Of a DNA stretch of 57,113 nucleotides, positions 1 to 7,546 are shown in pieces. The notes below the pieces were generated by a model. The model searched no databases. It was not told the origin of the DNA and worked only from the letters and a program-made list of their open reading frames with translations. The position numbers and the translations under genes were made by a program. Position 1 is the first letter of the stretch; the number at the start of each line of letters is the position of its first letter. Source of the DNA: CAXGTL01 sp964012725 (GTDB lineage Archaea; Nanobdellota; Nanobdellia; Woesearchaeales; CAXGTL01); assembly GCA_964012725.1 (NCBI GenBank), contig CAXGTL010000001.1:1-57113 (forward strand). Direction: 5' to 3'.

Positions 1-764
1 CCTTTTAATAATTCCTCACATAATGCTTCCGCACCTAGAGCATTAAATTTGAAACCTTTTTCATAATCTGTTATTCCTGCTTCATAAATATTAATAGCAC
101 CTAGTTCAAGAAAACTTTTTATTTTATCTTTTTCAGATAATAATTTATATTCAAAATAATTTAATTTATGTTTTTTATAATATTTTTTTAATTCTTTTTT
201 TGTTAATTTAAAATCTCTAAATATAGGATTTAAATGTATCATCATAGGATCAATTGTGAGTGTTTTTATAGAACCAAAAAAAGTATGAGTTAGATGTAAT
301 AAATTAAAAAAAGCTTTTAATAGATGATGAGAATCAATACCACATTCTTTTTCTTTGAGTTTAATATGCGTATGAATTTCATCTAAAAAATCATCATTAT
401 TACACATAGCACAAGTAATGCATTCTAATATAAACATAATATGAACGGATTTAATTATAGTTTGAGATTTTTTTAACCACTTTTTTTTTAATGCCAGTTC
501 AAGAAATTCAATAATAGCTGGATGTTTATTAATAAGTCCATTCTTTATATCTATAAAAAGATGTTTCAAATTTTTGGGTTTTAGTTGAATTTCATTGAAC
601 CACTTTTTCATTGTAGGGACCTTACTTTTAAAATCATCTAATTCCATTTCTTTTAAAACTTGTTTTACTATTAAAGGATTAGTATACATATTCGCTGTCA
701 AACCTAAAGCCAACATAGATTTCTTTATTATTATTTGAGATTCTTTATTAGTAATTTTTTTCAT
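1..764 (-). CDS. Hypothetical protein, C-terminus outside window
   Basis: An open frame of 254 codons runs from an ATG at 764 to the window edge without a stop, so the C-terminus is missing. The ATG is preceded by an AAGGAG ribosome-binding site. I do not recognise the family. The middle is rich in Leu, His and Phe with several Cys, and the last visible part reads FNALGAEALCEELL, which resembles the end of a winged-helix domain. That reading is weak. It is divergent from the nucleotidyltransferase gene at 888. Confidence 0.6.
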   Translation of the reverse strand, partial: MKKITNKESQIIIKKSMLALGLTANMYTNPLIVKQVLKEMELDDFKSKVPTMKKWFNEIQLKPKNLKHLFIDIKNGLINKHPAIIEFLELALKKKWLKKSQTIIKSVHIMFILECITCAMCNNDDFLDEIHTHIKLKEKECGIDSHHLLKAFFNLLHLTHTFFGSIKTLTIDPMMIHLNPIFRDFKLTKKELKKYYKKHKLNYFEYKLLSEKDKIKSFLELGAINIYEAGITDYEKGFKFNALGAEALCEELLK

Positions 765-887
765 TCTCGTTGCTCCTTATTTTGTTCCAATGTTAATTTA
801 TAATAAGGGATGTAGTATATAAATATAACTTATACCACTCTCCAATACTCAACAAATTTAATAAACCCATACTATATAATTCTATAT

Positions 888-1694
888 ATGAAGTTTGATA
901 TTAAGAAAAATGTTAATCCCAACCTTAAACATTATTCTCACAAAGATCTGCAATTAGCAAGAGATTTTTCTAAAAAAATGTATAATGAATTCTCATTCTT
1001 CCTAAAAGCAGTCATTATATTTGGTTCAACAGCAAGAGGCGAACATGAAGGCAAAGGTGATATTGATATTATGATTATAGTTGATGATGTGTCTACAGTA
1101 TTATCGCCAGCAATTGTTGAAACATATAGAATTATAACAGAAAAATTAATTACAGAAGTATCAACAAGACTTCATGTTATTACATTAAAATTAACAGCAT
1201 TCTGGGACTATGTAAGAAATAGTGATCCAGTTGCAGTAAACATATTAAGAGATGGTGTTGCTTTGATTGACACAGGATTCTTTGAACCATTACAAGGTTT
1301 ATTACAAAGGGGAAGGATTAGACCAACAGCTGAAGCAGTTTGGAGTTATTTTTCAAGAGCACCAAGAACATTAATGAATTCCAGATGGCACTTATCTCAA
1401 GCAACAGTTGACTTATACTGGGCTGTGATCGATGCAGCACATGCAGCTTTGATGACACAACATGTTATACCACCATCACCAAGCCATGTTGCAGAAATGA
1501 TGAACAAAGAATTAATACAAAAAGGTCTTGTTAAAAAAAAGTATGCAGATATTATGAACATGTTTTACAGATTAATGAAACAGATCACACACAGAGAGAT
1601 TCAACATATTTCTGGAGTACAGTATGAGAAATACAGAAAACAAGCTGAAGACTTTGTTGCAGTTATGAGAAAAGTAGTTGAAAGTAAGAAATAA
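888..1694 (+). CDS. Nucleotidyltransferase-domain protein (MNT/HEPN-like)
   Basis: 268 aa. Residues about 40-65 carry the polymerase-beta superfamily signature: GS at 46-47 followed by DID (D58, D60), the metal-binding pair. The C-terminal half (about 140-260) is all-helical and resembles the HEPN-like partner domain often fused to such enzymes in archaea. The substrate is unknown; AMP or another NMP transfer is likely from the family. There is no Shine-Dalgarno, and the ATG lies just after a TATA-like AT-rich stretch, so a leaderless mRNA is likely. It could instead act as the antitoxin of a MNT/HEPN pair. Confidence 0.75.
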   Translation: MKFDIKKNVNPNLKHYSHKDLQLARDFSKKMYNEFSFFLKAVIIFGSTARGEHEGKGDIDIMIIVDDVSTVLSPAIVETYRIITEKLITEVSTRLHVITLKLTAFWDYVRNSDPVAVNILRDGVALIDTGFFEPLQGLLQRGRIRPTAEAVWSYFSRAPRTLMNSRWHLSQATVDLYWAVIDAAHAALMTQHVIPPSPSHVAEMMNKELIQKGLVKKKYADIMNMFYRLMKQITHREIQHISGVQYEKYRKQAEDFVAVMRKVVESKK

Positions 1695-1849
1695 TTCTAT
1701 ACAAATATAGATTATAGTAAAAGAATAGAAACTAATTTAATAAATTATAACAAAAATTATTATAAAAATAAAGAAAGTAAAACTAAATATTATTCTAAAC
1801 ATAATAAAAAAATAAAGTTAATAAAAAAAGAAAAAATAAAATAATATCC

Positions 1850-2023
1850 TTACTCAGTCATTGCAATCAAGATTGCTAACAATCCAAATCCAATAACAAC
1901 TAATCCTAGTGCGCCTTTGATCAATACTACTAAAGCAGGCCACCACCATGCATATGATACAGCACCTAGTATAATTAGAACTAAACCAATTAATATTTTT
2001 ACAAATTTAGCAAATGCTCCCAT
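1850..2023 (-). CDS. Small membrane protein, 57 aa
   Basis: 57-residue ORF with a strong Shine-Dalgarno (GGAGGG) 7 nt upstream of its ATG. It contains two hydrophobic segments (about residues 8-32, with a WWW cluster, and 36-54) and almost no charged residues, so it should be a two-span membrane protein. Such tiny membrane proteins are common in DPANN genomes; no function is known. Its promoter region contains the family 1 RNA element on the same strand. Confidence 0.7.
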   Translation of the reverse strand: MGAFAKFVKILIGLVLIILGAVSYAWWWPALVVLIKGALGLVVIGFGLLAILIAMTE

Positions 2024-2139
2024 TGTTATATCCCTCCTTATTATTTATTATTGTAATATTATATACTAAATAGATATTTATTTATAAAGATTTATTGAGT
2101 TTAATATATGTGTTAGAATGTTATATAGTAAATTTAACT

Positions 2140-2263
2140 AATTCAACCAAAAATCCTATTACGTTTTGCCTCACTTAACGCTCGACAAAACTTCACCTGG
2201 CCATGCCATGTTTGCCAAACAAACATAGGCATACACGGCACAGACGGATATTTTGGTTGAATT
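2140..2263 (-). ncRNA. Family 1 structured RNA, copy 1
   Basis: On the minus strand the outer helix is AATTCAACC (2255-2263) with GGTTGAATT (2140-2148), extended by AAAA/TTTT. Inside are the conserved TATCCGTCTGTGCC, a hairpin (ATGTTTG with CAAACAT), the conserved GGCATGGCCAGGTGAAG, a third helix (GTTTTG/CAAAAC) and AATAGG. A TATA-like TTTTTAAAGC (2284-2293) is centred 25 nt before the first helix base, so the element probably has its own transcript. Copies 2 and 3 are at 6090-6220 and 43994-44118. Function unknown. Confidence 0.7.
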
Positions 2264-2283
2264 GACCTTAGTTTTAACCAAAA

Positions 2284-2293
2284 GCTTTAAAAA
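2284..2293. promoter_or_regulatory. Shared TATA box for RNA copy 1 and the cold-shock gene
   Basis: The near-palindromic GCTTTAAAAA can act in both directions. Toward the minus strand it predicts a start at the base of the family 1 RNA (2263). Toward the plus strand it predicts a start near 2314, at the foot of the cold-shock leader hairpin. Confidence 0.45.
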
Positions 2294-2308
2294 GACAAAA
2301 TGATTGCC

Positions 2309-2356
2309 AATATATACTATTCATACAAACTTGAATGGTAAGTATAGTATATTACG
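2309..2356 (+). promoter_or_regulatory. Leader hairpin of the cold-shock gene
   Basis: AATATATACTA pairs with TAGTATATT (with a two-base bulge), continued inward by TTCA/TGAA. The hairpin ends just before the GGAGG ribosome-binding site at 2356-2360. A long AU hairpin next to the SD of a cold-shock-type gene could act as a temperature-sensitive leader. That role is inference only. Confidence 0.4.
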
Positions 2357-2366
2357 GAGGATTAAA

Positions 2367-2711
2367 ATGGAAGGAACAGTTAAATGGTACAACCGAAAAA
2401 AAGGCTTTGGCTTTATCATAGGCGAAGATGGTACTGAATATTTCGTACACTTCAGTGGTTTATCAGAAGGAACATTTATCAGAGATAATGATAAGGTATC
2501 TTTTGATGCTGCAGATACAGATAAAGGTAAACAAGCTCAAAACGTTGTTTTACTTCAAAAAGCAAGTGAAATGGAACAAGCACCTGAAGCTCCTGCTGAA
2601 GAATCAGCACCAGTTGAAGAAGCTCAACCTGAAGCACCTGCTCAAGAAGAAGCACCAGCAGAAGAACAACCTGCAGAAGAAGCTAAACCAGAAGAAGCAA
2701 AACAAGAGTAA
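2367..2711 (+). CDS. Cold-shock domain protein with acidic Pro/Ala/Glu tail
   Basis: 114 aa. Residues 1-63 form one cold-shock (OB-fold) domain with the RNP1-like KGFGFI and RNP2-like YFVHFS motifs, so it should bind single-stranded nucleic acid. Residues about 68-114 are a disordered tail built from repeats such as APAEE and PEAPA, unlike typical 67-aa CspA proteins. ATG 2367 was chosen over an upstream in-frame ATG at 2304 because GGAGG precedes it and the domain starts there. The tail resembles a free-standing 59-aa peptide encoded at 29486-29665. Confidence 0.9.
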   Translation: MEGTVKWYNRKKGFGFIIGEDGTEYFVHFSGLSEGTFIRDNDKVSFDAADTDKGKQAQNVVLLQKASEMEQAPEAPAEESAPVEEAQPEAPAQEEAPAEEQPAEEAKPEEAKQE

Positions 2712-2771
2712 GAATACTAAATTTCTTATTATTTTATAATTTTTTTTTTGTTTTTTTTTAAATTTAATAAT

Positions 2772-3275
2772 TTAAACACTCTTCTGTTTACCAAACATGC
2801 CTTTATACTTAGCTTGACCTTCAGTTCTAGAAAAAATAATCTGACAAACCTTAACACCAGCATAAAGTTTAATCGGCATTTCAGACAAATTCTTTATCTC
2901 AAGTACTTGAACATTGTTAATATTCGGCTGAACAAAGTTAGCAGTTACATGCACAGCTAACCCAAGCCTAGCAAACCTACTTCTGCCTGACAAAAACCCA
3001 CATATATCTTTAGGCAGTTTAATTTTTTCTTTTGTTACACCTAATATAAACTCTCCTGGGTTTAGAACTAAACTTTTTTCAGTTATAAGTTTAGTATGTT
3101 TCTTATAATTAGTTCTTTCTTTAATATCAATGATTTTCTCGCACTTAAACTCTCTAAACTTATTATCTAATGTTAAATCATATGATGCTCCGGTAAGATT
3201 TTTCTTAGAAAAAGGTGTGATTTTAATTCTACCTAACTTAATTTCTTTTAATACCTCTTTTTTTGTTAGTATCAT
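2772..3275 (-). CDS. dcd: dCTP deaminase / dUTPase-fold protein
   Basis: 167 aa, slightly shorter than typical Dcd. It carries the family motifs TGASYDLTL near residue 28, GRSRFARLGLAVHVTA near 96-111 and a LEIKN segment with the catalytic Glu. It should convert dCTP to dUTP, possibly also to dUMP, feeding dTMP synthesis together with the dUTPase, ThyX-like and dTMP kinase genes elsewhere in the window. It is the last gene of the hemerythrin-rubrerythrin-desulfoferrodoxin-alkD-ogg run, 15 nt after ogg. Confidence 0.8.
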   Translation of the reverse strand: MILTKKEVLKEIKLGRIKITPFSKKNLTGASYDLTLDNKFREFKCEKIIDIKERTNYKKHTKLITEKSLVLNPGEFILGVTKEKIKLPKDICGFLSGRSRFARLGLAVHVTANFVQPNINNVQVLEIKNLSEMPIKLYAGVKVCQIIFSRTEGQAKYKGMFGKQKSV

Positions 3276-3290
3276 TAACTTTTCACCAAA

Positions 3291-3911
3291 TTACTTCAAA
3301 ACTTTACCAGTCTCGATATACCACAAATACAAATCTAATTTAGATTGCGTAGTATTTAATTGTTTCGCTAGTTTACCTAACAAAGCTTCAATTTCTATAT
3401 ATTTATTCTTTGTCAATGTCTTTGGTCTATCAACAACCTTATTATCAACCAACAAATCAATAATATGAAAATCAAGTATTGCTAAGTTATCATAACCTAT
3501 GTTTCTTAAGAAATGCGAAGATTCTTTATAACCTAAACCTTTTATACTTTTGACTATGTATTCCCTTAAAACAAATTCATCTTTAACATTTTTAAGCTTT
3601 TTTTTTAATTGTTGAAATGTTTTTCTAGCTTCAATAATATACTTTGCTCTTATATTAGGAAATCTATGACCTAATTCTTTAAGTTTTCGTGCTAATTGTT
3701 TTTCTGTAAGTGTCAAAAAACCACTACCAATTGCATTCTGTATCATGATCCCTCGTTCAGCATTAAAATTAGCAGTAAGAATGCAAAAACAAAGTTCAGA
3801 AAAGACTTTATTATTACTTTTGACTTGTTTAAACTCTTTAATTCTATTGTTTACTATCTTATTGATTGATAATTTTCTTAATTTATTGATTTTGTTTACT
3901 AAACTTCTCAT
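3291..3911 (-). CDS. ogg: 8-oxoguanine DNA glycosylase/AP lyase, Ogg2 type
   Basis: 206 aa helix-hairpin-helix glycosylase. The GLGYKESSHFLRNIG motif (about residues 125-140) holds the HhH and the catalytic Lys, and ILDFHI follows with the conserved Asp, as in archaeal Ogg2 enzymes. It removes oxidised guanine and cuts the abasic site. It starts 1 nt after alkD and sits in an operon with peroxide- and superoxide-removing proteins, which fits repair of oxidative damage. Confidence 0.85.
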   Translation of the reverse strand: MRSLVNKINKLRKLSINKIVNNRIKEFKQVKSNNKVFSELCFCILTANFNAERGIMIQNAIGSGFLTLTEKQLARKLKELGHRFPNIRAKYIIEARKTFQQLKKKLKNVKDEFVLREYIVKSIKGLGYKESSHFLRNIGYDNLAILDFHIIDLLVDNKVVDRPKTLTKNKYIEIEALLGKLAKQLNTTQSKLDLYLWYIETGKVLK

Positions 3912-3912
3912 T

Positions 3913-4635
3913 CTACTTTGCCATTGCTTTCTTCTTCAATCCCTTAGGCATCTTCTCAATTGCATAACGCAGAGCAGTCCTTGGCATTGTTTTCTTATTC
4001 TTCATAACATAATCAAACACTTGCTTTTGATAATGATTACTTGCAACTTTCAGCATCCAACCATAACCCTTTTGTACAAGATCATCAGAATCCATTAAAA
4101 GAATGTCTGCAATCTCAAATATATGTTTTAAATTCTTTGAAGAATAAAATTGTTTCTCAGTAGAAATATGTATAACAGCTGCAGCTCTACGCATCCACCT
4201 ATTCTTTGACTTTGTCCATTTCTTAACATTAGAATAAAACTCAGGATATTTCAACAACAACCTATTGAAAGCATGTGTACAAAAGTCATCACACTTTGCC
4301 CAATTGTTAACATACTTCTTTACCCAAGATTCAAAAACAAAGAAATGTTTTTTCTCAAACCTGGGCCTACAATTCATTGCCCAAGAAAACGCAATTGTTG
4401 ATTCTTCATTATAATCTGATTTAAGCAATTGTTCACACAATGTAAATATCTCTTCCACAAACTTATCTTTAACATCTTTCCAATACTTTTTACCAATCTT
4501 TCTAACAATTCCAGACCTCACTCCATGTACTTTAATCTTTTCCTTAAAAAAATTAATAGAACCTTTTCTATATTTAAAATCAACATGTTGTTTAAGTTCT
4601 TTTCTTATCTTATTTAACACAGTTTGATTATTCAT
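3913..4635 (-). CDS. DNA alkylation repair protein, AlkD-like HEAT-repeat glycosylase
   Basis: 240 aa, all-helical. VHGVRSG near the N-terminus, a WAMNCRPRFE segment and the DDFCTHAF segment fit the AlkD family, which flips and removes bulky or positively charged N-alkyl purines. Its ATG overlaps the desulfoferrodoxin stop by 4 nt (ATGA), so translation is coupled. The end is rich in Lys. The family assignment is good; the exact lesion cannot be told. Confidence 0.8.
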   Translation of the reverse strand: MNNQTVLNKIRKELKQHVDFKYRKGSINFFKEKIKVHGVRSGIVRKIGKKYWKDVKDKFVEEIFTLCEQLLKSDYNEESTIAFSWAMNCRPRFEKKHFFVFESWVKKYVNNWAKCDDFCTHAFNRLLLKYPEFYSNVKKWTKSKNRWMRRAAAVIHISTEKQFYSSKNLKHIFEIADILLMDSDDLVQKGYGWMLKVASNHYQKQVFDYVMKNKKTMPRTALRYAIEKMPKGLKKKAMAK

Positions 4636-5012
4636 TTACTTGACCATAATCCATGGATATTACAGTATGCTCTTATATAATAATTATCAGTGCCTGAATA
4701 AGAAATTACTTCAGGGGTTTGTCCTGGTTTTAGAGGATGTCTTTTAGCTACTTCATCACTAACCACTTCAATCCACTCAATGAAATGGTTTTTTTCCATA
4801 GGGTGTGGAGTACTTCCTACTGTTATCTTGAATTTATTATTGTCTAACTCCTCAACAACAGGAACATGCTTTTCTTTACCTTCTTCTTTACTTTTCTCAA
4901 CTTGTAATTCCATTGGCACACCACAACAAACTAATTCACCAGCACCAGAATGTACTAATTCAACAATATTACCACACATTTCACATTTCCAAACTTGATT
5001 TAATTTAGTCAT
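4632..5012 (-). CDS. Desulfoferrodoxin / superoxide reductase
   Basis: 126 aa from ATG 5012, two bases after the rubrerythrin stop; a TTG at 5018 is an alternative start. The N-terminal desulforedoxin-like domain has CEMC and VCCG, a four-Cys Fe site. The C-terminal neelaredoxin domain has HPMEKNHFIEWIE and ends with CNIHG, which supplies the Cys and His of the catalytic iron centre. It reduces superoxide to peroxide without making oxygen, typical of anaerobes. Peroxide would then go to the rubrerythrin next door. Confidence 0.9.
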   Translation of the reverse strand: MTKLNQVWKCEMCGNIVELVHSGAGELVCCGVPMELQVEKSKEEGKEKHVPVVEELDNNKFKITVGSTPHPMEKNHFIEWIEVVSDEVAKRHPLKPGQTPEVISYSGTDNYYIRAYCNIHGLWSSK

Positions 5013-5014
5013 AT

Positions 5015-5584
5015 TCAATACCTCTCACACTTTACTTCAAAATAAGCAATCGGATGACCACAGGAAGGACATTCCTTTGGTGGTTTTTCATCTTCATGTT
5101 CATAACCACATTTTCTGCATATCCATTTAACTTTTTTATCTTTTTTAAACATAGTTTTGCTTTCTAACTGAACTAACAACTTCTTATACCTTTCTTCATG
5201 ATGTTTTTCAGCAACAGCTATTGCACGAAGTCTTTTAGCAATATCTTTATGTCCTTCTTTTTCAGCAACATCTGCAAATGAAGGATACATTGAAGTATAT
5301 TCATAATTTTCACCAGTAATTGCTGACTTTAGATTATCAATGGTTTTACCTAAAGTTGTTGGTGCTTCTGCTTCTACTTTAATAGCATTTTCATTTTTCT
5401 TTAACTTATTAATCAATCTAAACAACCATTTAGCATGTTCTCTTTCTTGATCAGCTGTTTTCAAAAATACTTCAAAAACCTTCTCAAATCCTTCTTTTTT
5501 AGCAATCTTTGCATATATTGTGTATCTATTTCTTGCTTGACTTTCACCAATAAATGCTTTTGTTAAGTTTTTTATTGTTTCCAT
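5015..5584 (-). CDS. Rubrerythrin
   Basis: 189 aa. An N-terminal four-helix diiron domain carries ExxH/ExxR-type motifs (FIGESQARNRY, DQEREHAKWL, EKEGHKD, AEKHHEERY). A C-terminal rubredoxin domain has CRKCGYEHE and CPSCGHP. It should reduce hydrogen peroxide using rubredoxin-type electrons. It has a strong AGGAGG ribosome-binding site. Length and domain order are standard. Confidence 0.93.
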   Translation of the reverse strand: METIKNLTKAFIGESQARNRYTIYAKIAKKEGFEKVFEVFLKTADQEREHAKWLFRLINKLKKNENAIKVEAEAPTTLGKTIDNLKSAITGENYEYTSMYPSFADVAEKEGHKDIAKRLRAIAVAEKHHEERYKKLLVQLESKTMFKKDKKVKWICRKCGYEHEDEKPPKECPSCGHPIAYFEVKCERY

Positions 5585-5599
5585 TTTGTATACCTCCTT

Positions 5600-6022
5600 T
5601 TAACACAATCCAGGATATAGTGCTTTTACCCTTTCTATTATTTGTTCTTTTTGTTCATCAGATAAAACTTCATCTAATTTAGGATATAAAGTTTGATCTT
5701 CAAAGTTTTTATGTTTTGTATGAAATTCTTTTAGTTTAGAAAGATCAATATCTTCTTTTTTCAACAGCTTTGCCTCAATCTCCTTAAGCATATCCAATAT
5801 CTGTATATGTTCTTCCATAACATCTGCTAACATTGCAGAGGTTTCTTGTTCCTTTATATCAAATGAGAAAATTGCTTTTTCTTCCATAAAAAAATGCTTC
5901 TCAAGCTCCCACTTAAAGTGATTAAAAGTCTTTATATTCACATCTTGTTCTAGTTCTTTAAGAAATTTACCCAATAAACAATGATTTCTAAACATTAAGT
6001 CATGTATTGTAACATTTGCCAT
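5600..6022 (-). CDS. Hemerythrin HHE-domain protein
   Basis: 140 aa, four predicted helices with iron-ligand motifs RNHCLL, HFFMEEKAIF, EEHIQIL and HTKHKNFEDQTLYP. It probably binds a diiron centre that senses or scavenges oxygen or nitric oxide. It is the first gene of the six-gene minus-strand operon. GGGGG precedes the ATG, and the promoter shares a TATA region (6061-6070) with the divergent family 1 RNA. Confidence 0.85.
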   Translation of the reverse strand: MANVTIHDLMFRNHCLLGKFLKELEQDVNIKTFNHFKWELEKHFFMEEKAIFSFDIKEQETSAMLADVMEEHIQILDMLKEIEAKLLKKEDIDLSKLKEFHTKHKNFEDQTLYPKLDEVLSDEQKEQIIERVKALYPGLC

Positions 6023-6060
6023 TTATATCATCCCCCATTATACTATATCAACTAATTACT

Positions 6061-6070
6061 AATATATATA
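6061..6070. promoter_or_regulatory. Bidirectional TATA box (hemerythrin operon and RNA copy 2)
   Basis: AATATATATA lies 25 nt before the first paired base of the family 1 RNA on the plus strand. In the other direction it predicts a start near 6039, giving a short leader with the GGGGG site for the hemerythrin gene. Confidence 0.5.
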
Positions 6071-6089
6071 TGTTTTGTTGAAACAAGGT

Positions 6090-6220
6090 TTTTGAGTTAC
6101 CCAAAATATCCGTCTGTGCCGTTATTGACATTTTTAACGAAGTTAATAATGGCATGGCCAGATGAAGTTTCATCGAACAAAGTGAGATGAAATGTAATAG
6201 GATTTTTGGGTGGACCAAAA
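6090..6220 (+). ncRNA. Family 1 structured RNA, copy 2
   Basis: Outer helix TTTT..TT ACCCAAAA (6090-6106) with TTTTGGGT GG..AAAA (6204-6220). Then come TATCCGTCTGTGCC, a hairpin TTATTGAC/GTTAATAA, GGCATGGCCAGATGAAG (6151-6167), a hairpin TTTCATC/GATGAAA and AATAGG before the closing strand. Helix sequences differ from copies 1 and 3 while pairing is kept; the single-stranded segments are almost identical. It lies in the divergent promoter between hemerythrin and the regulator at 6324. Confidence 0.72.
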
Positions 6221-6323
6221 TAGAAAGATTTATATATAACCTTTACTTCTTTTAAGAAATATTAAAAGTTATGAAAGTATTAAATATACTAAAAGGTAAA
6301 CAAATATACTAAAACTACATAAA

Positions 6324-6812
6324 ATGAGCCAAATAGATCAACAATTCATAGAATTTTACCAAAACATAGGCAGAAGCCAAGGCATAAATGATAATCTATT
6401 AACTACAATTATGGCTATACTTTTTCTAGAACCAGAAGAAATTGCAATGGAAGATGTAGCAAAAAAAACAGGATATAGCTTAGCATCTATTAGCAACAAA
6501 GTAAAAATGCTTGAAGCAATTGGTTTTGTCAAAAGAAGAAGTAAACCAGGAACAAGAAAAGCTTATTTATATGCAGAAAAGGATTTTTTAAAAGTTTTTA
6601 AACAAGCACTAATCAAAAAACAAGAAAATGTAATAAATTTAGCAAAGTCTACACTTCCAAATATTATAAAAGAAAATAAACCAAAAGCAAAAACAAAAGA
6701 ACAAAAACAAAAAATAAAAATGATTGAAAATTATTTTCAACAAATGTTAAAATTTGAAAAGATTATTCAACACATGATACAAGGTTTTAATAATATAGAT
6801 AAAATAAAATGA
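6324..6812 (+). CDS. GbsR/MarR-type winged-helix regulator
   Basis: 162 aa. Residues about 25-90 form a winged helix: EDVAKKTGYSLASISNKVKMLEAIGFVKRR is the helix-turn-helix and the wing follows. The C-terminus is a Lys-rich helical dimerisation region. The stop overlaps the ATG of the ABC ATPase (ATGA), so it probably controls the export operon that follows. The ligand is unknown. Confidence 0.8.
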   Translation: MSQIDQQFIEFYQNIGRSQGINDNLLTTIMAILFLEPEEIAMEDVAKKTGYSLASISNKVKMLEAIGFVKRRSKPGTRKAYLYAEKDFLKVFKQALIKKQENVINLAKSTLPNIIKENKPKAKTKEQKQKIKMIENYFQQMLKFEKIIQHMIQGFNNIDKIK

Positions 6813-7495
6813 CAAAACATAAACCAATAATTGAACTAAGGAATGTATGGAAGGTATACAAAATGGGTGAAGTAGAAGTACCTGCATTAAGAGGATTAAG
6901 TTTAAAAGTTCAAAGGGGAGAGTTTATTGCAATTCAAGGACCATCAGGCTCAGGAAAATCAACAGCTGTTAATATGGTTGGTTGTCTTGATATCCCAACT
7001 AATGGAGATATTTTTCTTGAACACCACAACATTGCACATTTGTCAGAATCAGCATTAGCACAAATCAGAGGAAGAAAAATAGGATTCATATTTCAACAAT
7101 TTAATTTAATACCAAGCCTAACTGCTTTAGAAAATGTTATGCTTCCAATGATGTTTCAAAAAACAACAAAAGCACAAAGAAAAAAAAGAGGAATTAAACT
7201 CTTAAATATGGTAGGTTTAAGTGATAGAATGTATCATAAACCAACAGAATTATCAGGAGGCCAACAACAAAGAGTAGCAATTGCTCGTGCATTAGCAAAT
7301 GATCCAGAAGTAATTTTAGCAGATGAACCAACTGGAAATTTAGATTCAACAACAGGTGTAGAAATGATAAATTTTTTAAAAAAGCTTAACAAAGAACAAA
7401 ACAAAACAATTATCATGGTCACTCATGACGACAAACTAGCTAAACAAGCTGATAAAATTGAAAACCTGAAAGATGGAATAATTGTCGTCAAATGA
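6809..7495 (+). CDS. ABC transporter ATPase, MacB/LolD type
   Basis: 228 aa. Walker A GPSGSGKS at 44-51, Q-loop FQQFNLIP, signature LSGGQQQRVAIARALAND near 150, Walker B VILADEPTGNLD and the switch His in VTHDD. The TGNLD extension is typical of the MacB/LolD subfamily that drives FtsX-like permeases. It is coupled to the regulator upstream, and the permeases at 8875 and 10167 are the likely partners. Confidence 0.92.
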   Translation: MTKHKPIIELRNVWKVYKMGEVEVPALRGLSLKVQRGEFIAIQGPSGSGKSTAVNMVGCLDIPTNGDIFLEHHNIAHLSESALAQIRGRKIGFIFQQFNLIPSLTALENVMLPMMFQKTTKAQRKKRGIKLLNMVGLSDRMYHKPTELSGGQQQRVAIARALANDPEVILADEPTGNLDSTTGVEMINFLKKLNKEQNKTIIMVTHDDKLAKQADKIENLKDGIIVVK

Positions 7496-7546
7496 AAATA
7501 AATAAAAAACAAATAAATATAAAAAACGATTTGGAGGAAAATCAAA

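Noticed and set aside
1695..1849. A- and T-rich spacer after the nucleotidyltransferase gene
   Set aside because: No frame, hairpin or repeat of note could be seen; only a run of A-rich codon-like sequence.
2140..2263. Family 1 elements as MITEs or other transposon remnants
   Set aside because: Terminal inverted sequences differ between copies while pairing is kept, there are no target-site duplications, and the conserved part is internal. This fits RNA, not a terminal-repeat element.
2428..2739. Second plus-strand frame inside the cold-shock gene
   Set aside because: Overlapping frame in a low-complexity Glu/Ala-rich tail. It has no ribosome-binding site and its Leu/Lys/Gln-only product is typical of a shadow frame.
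6107..6200. Family 1 as hammerhead, HDV-like or fluoride riboswitch RNA
   Set aside because: GGCATGGCC recalls the HDV core, and GATG occurs as in fluoride riboswitches. The full conserved cores (CUGAUGA/GAAA, the HDV double pseudoknot, the fluoride pseudoknot) are not present.
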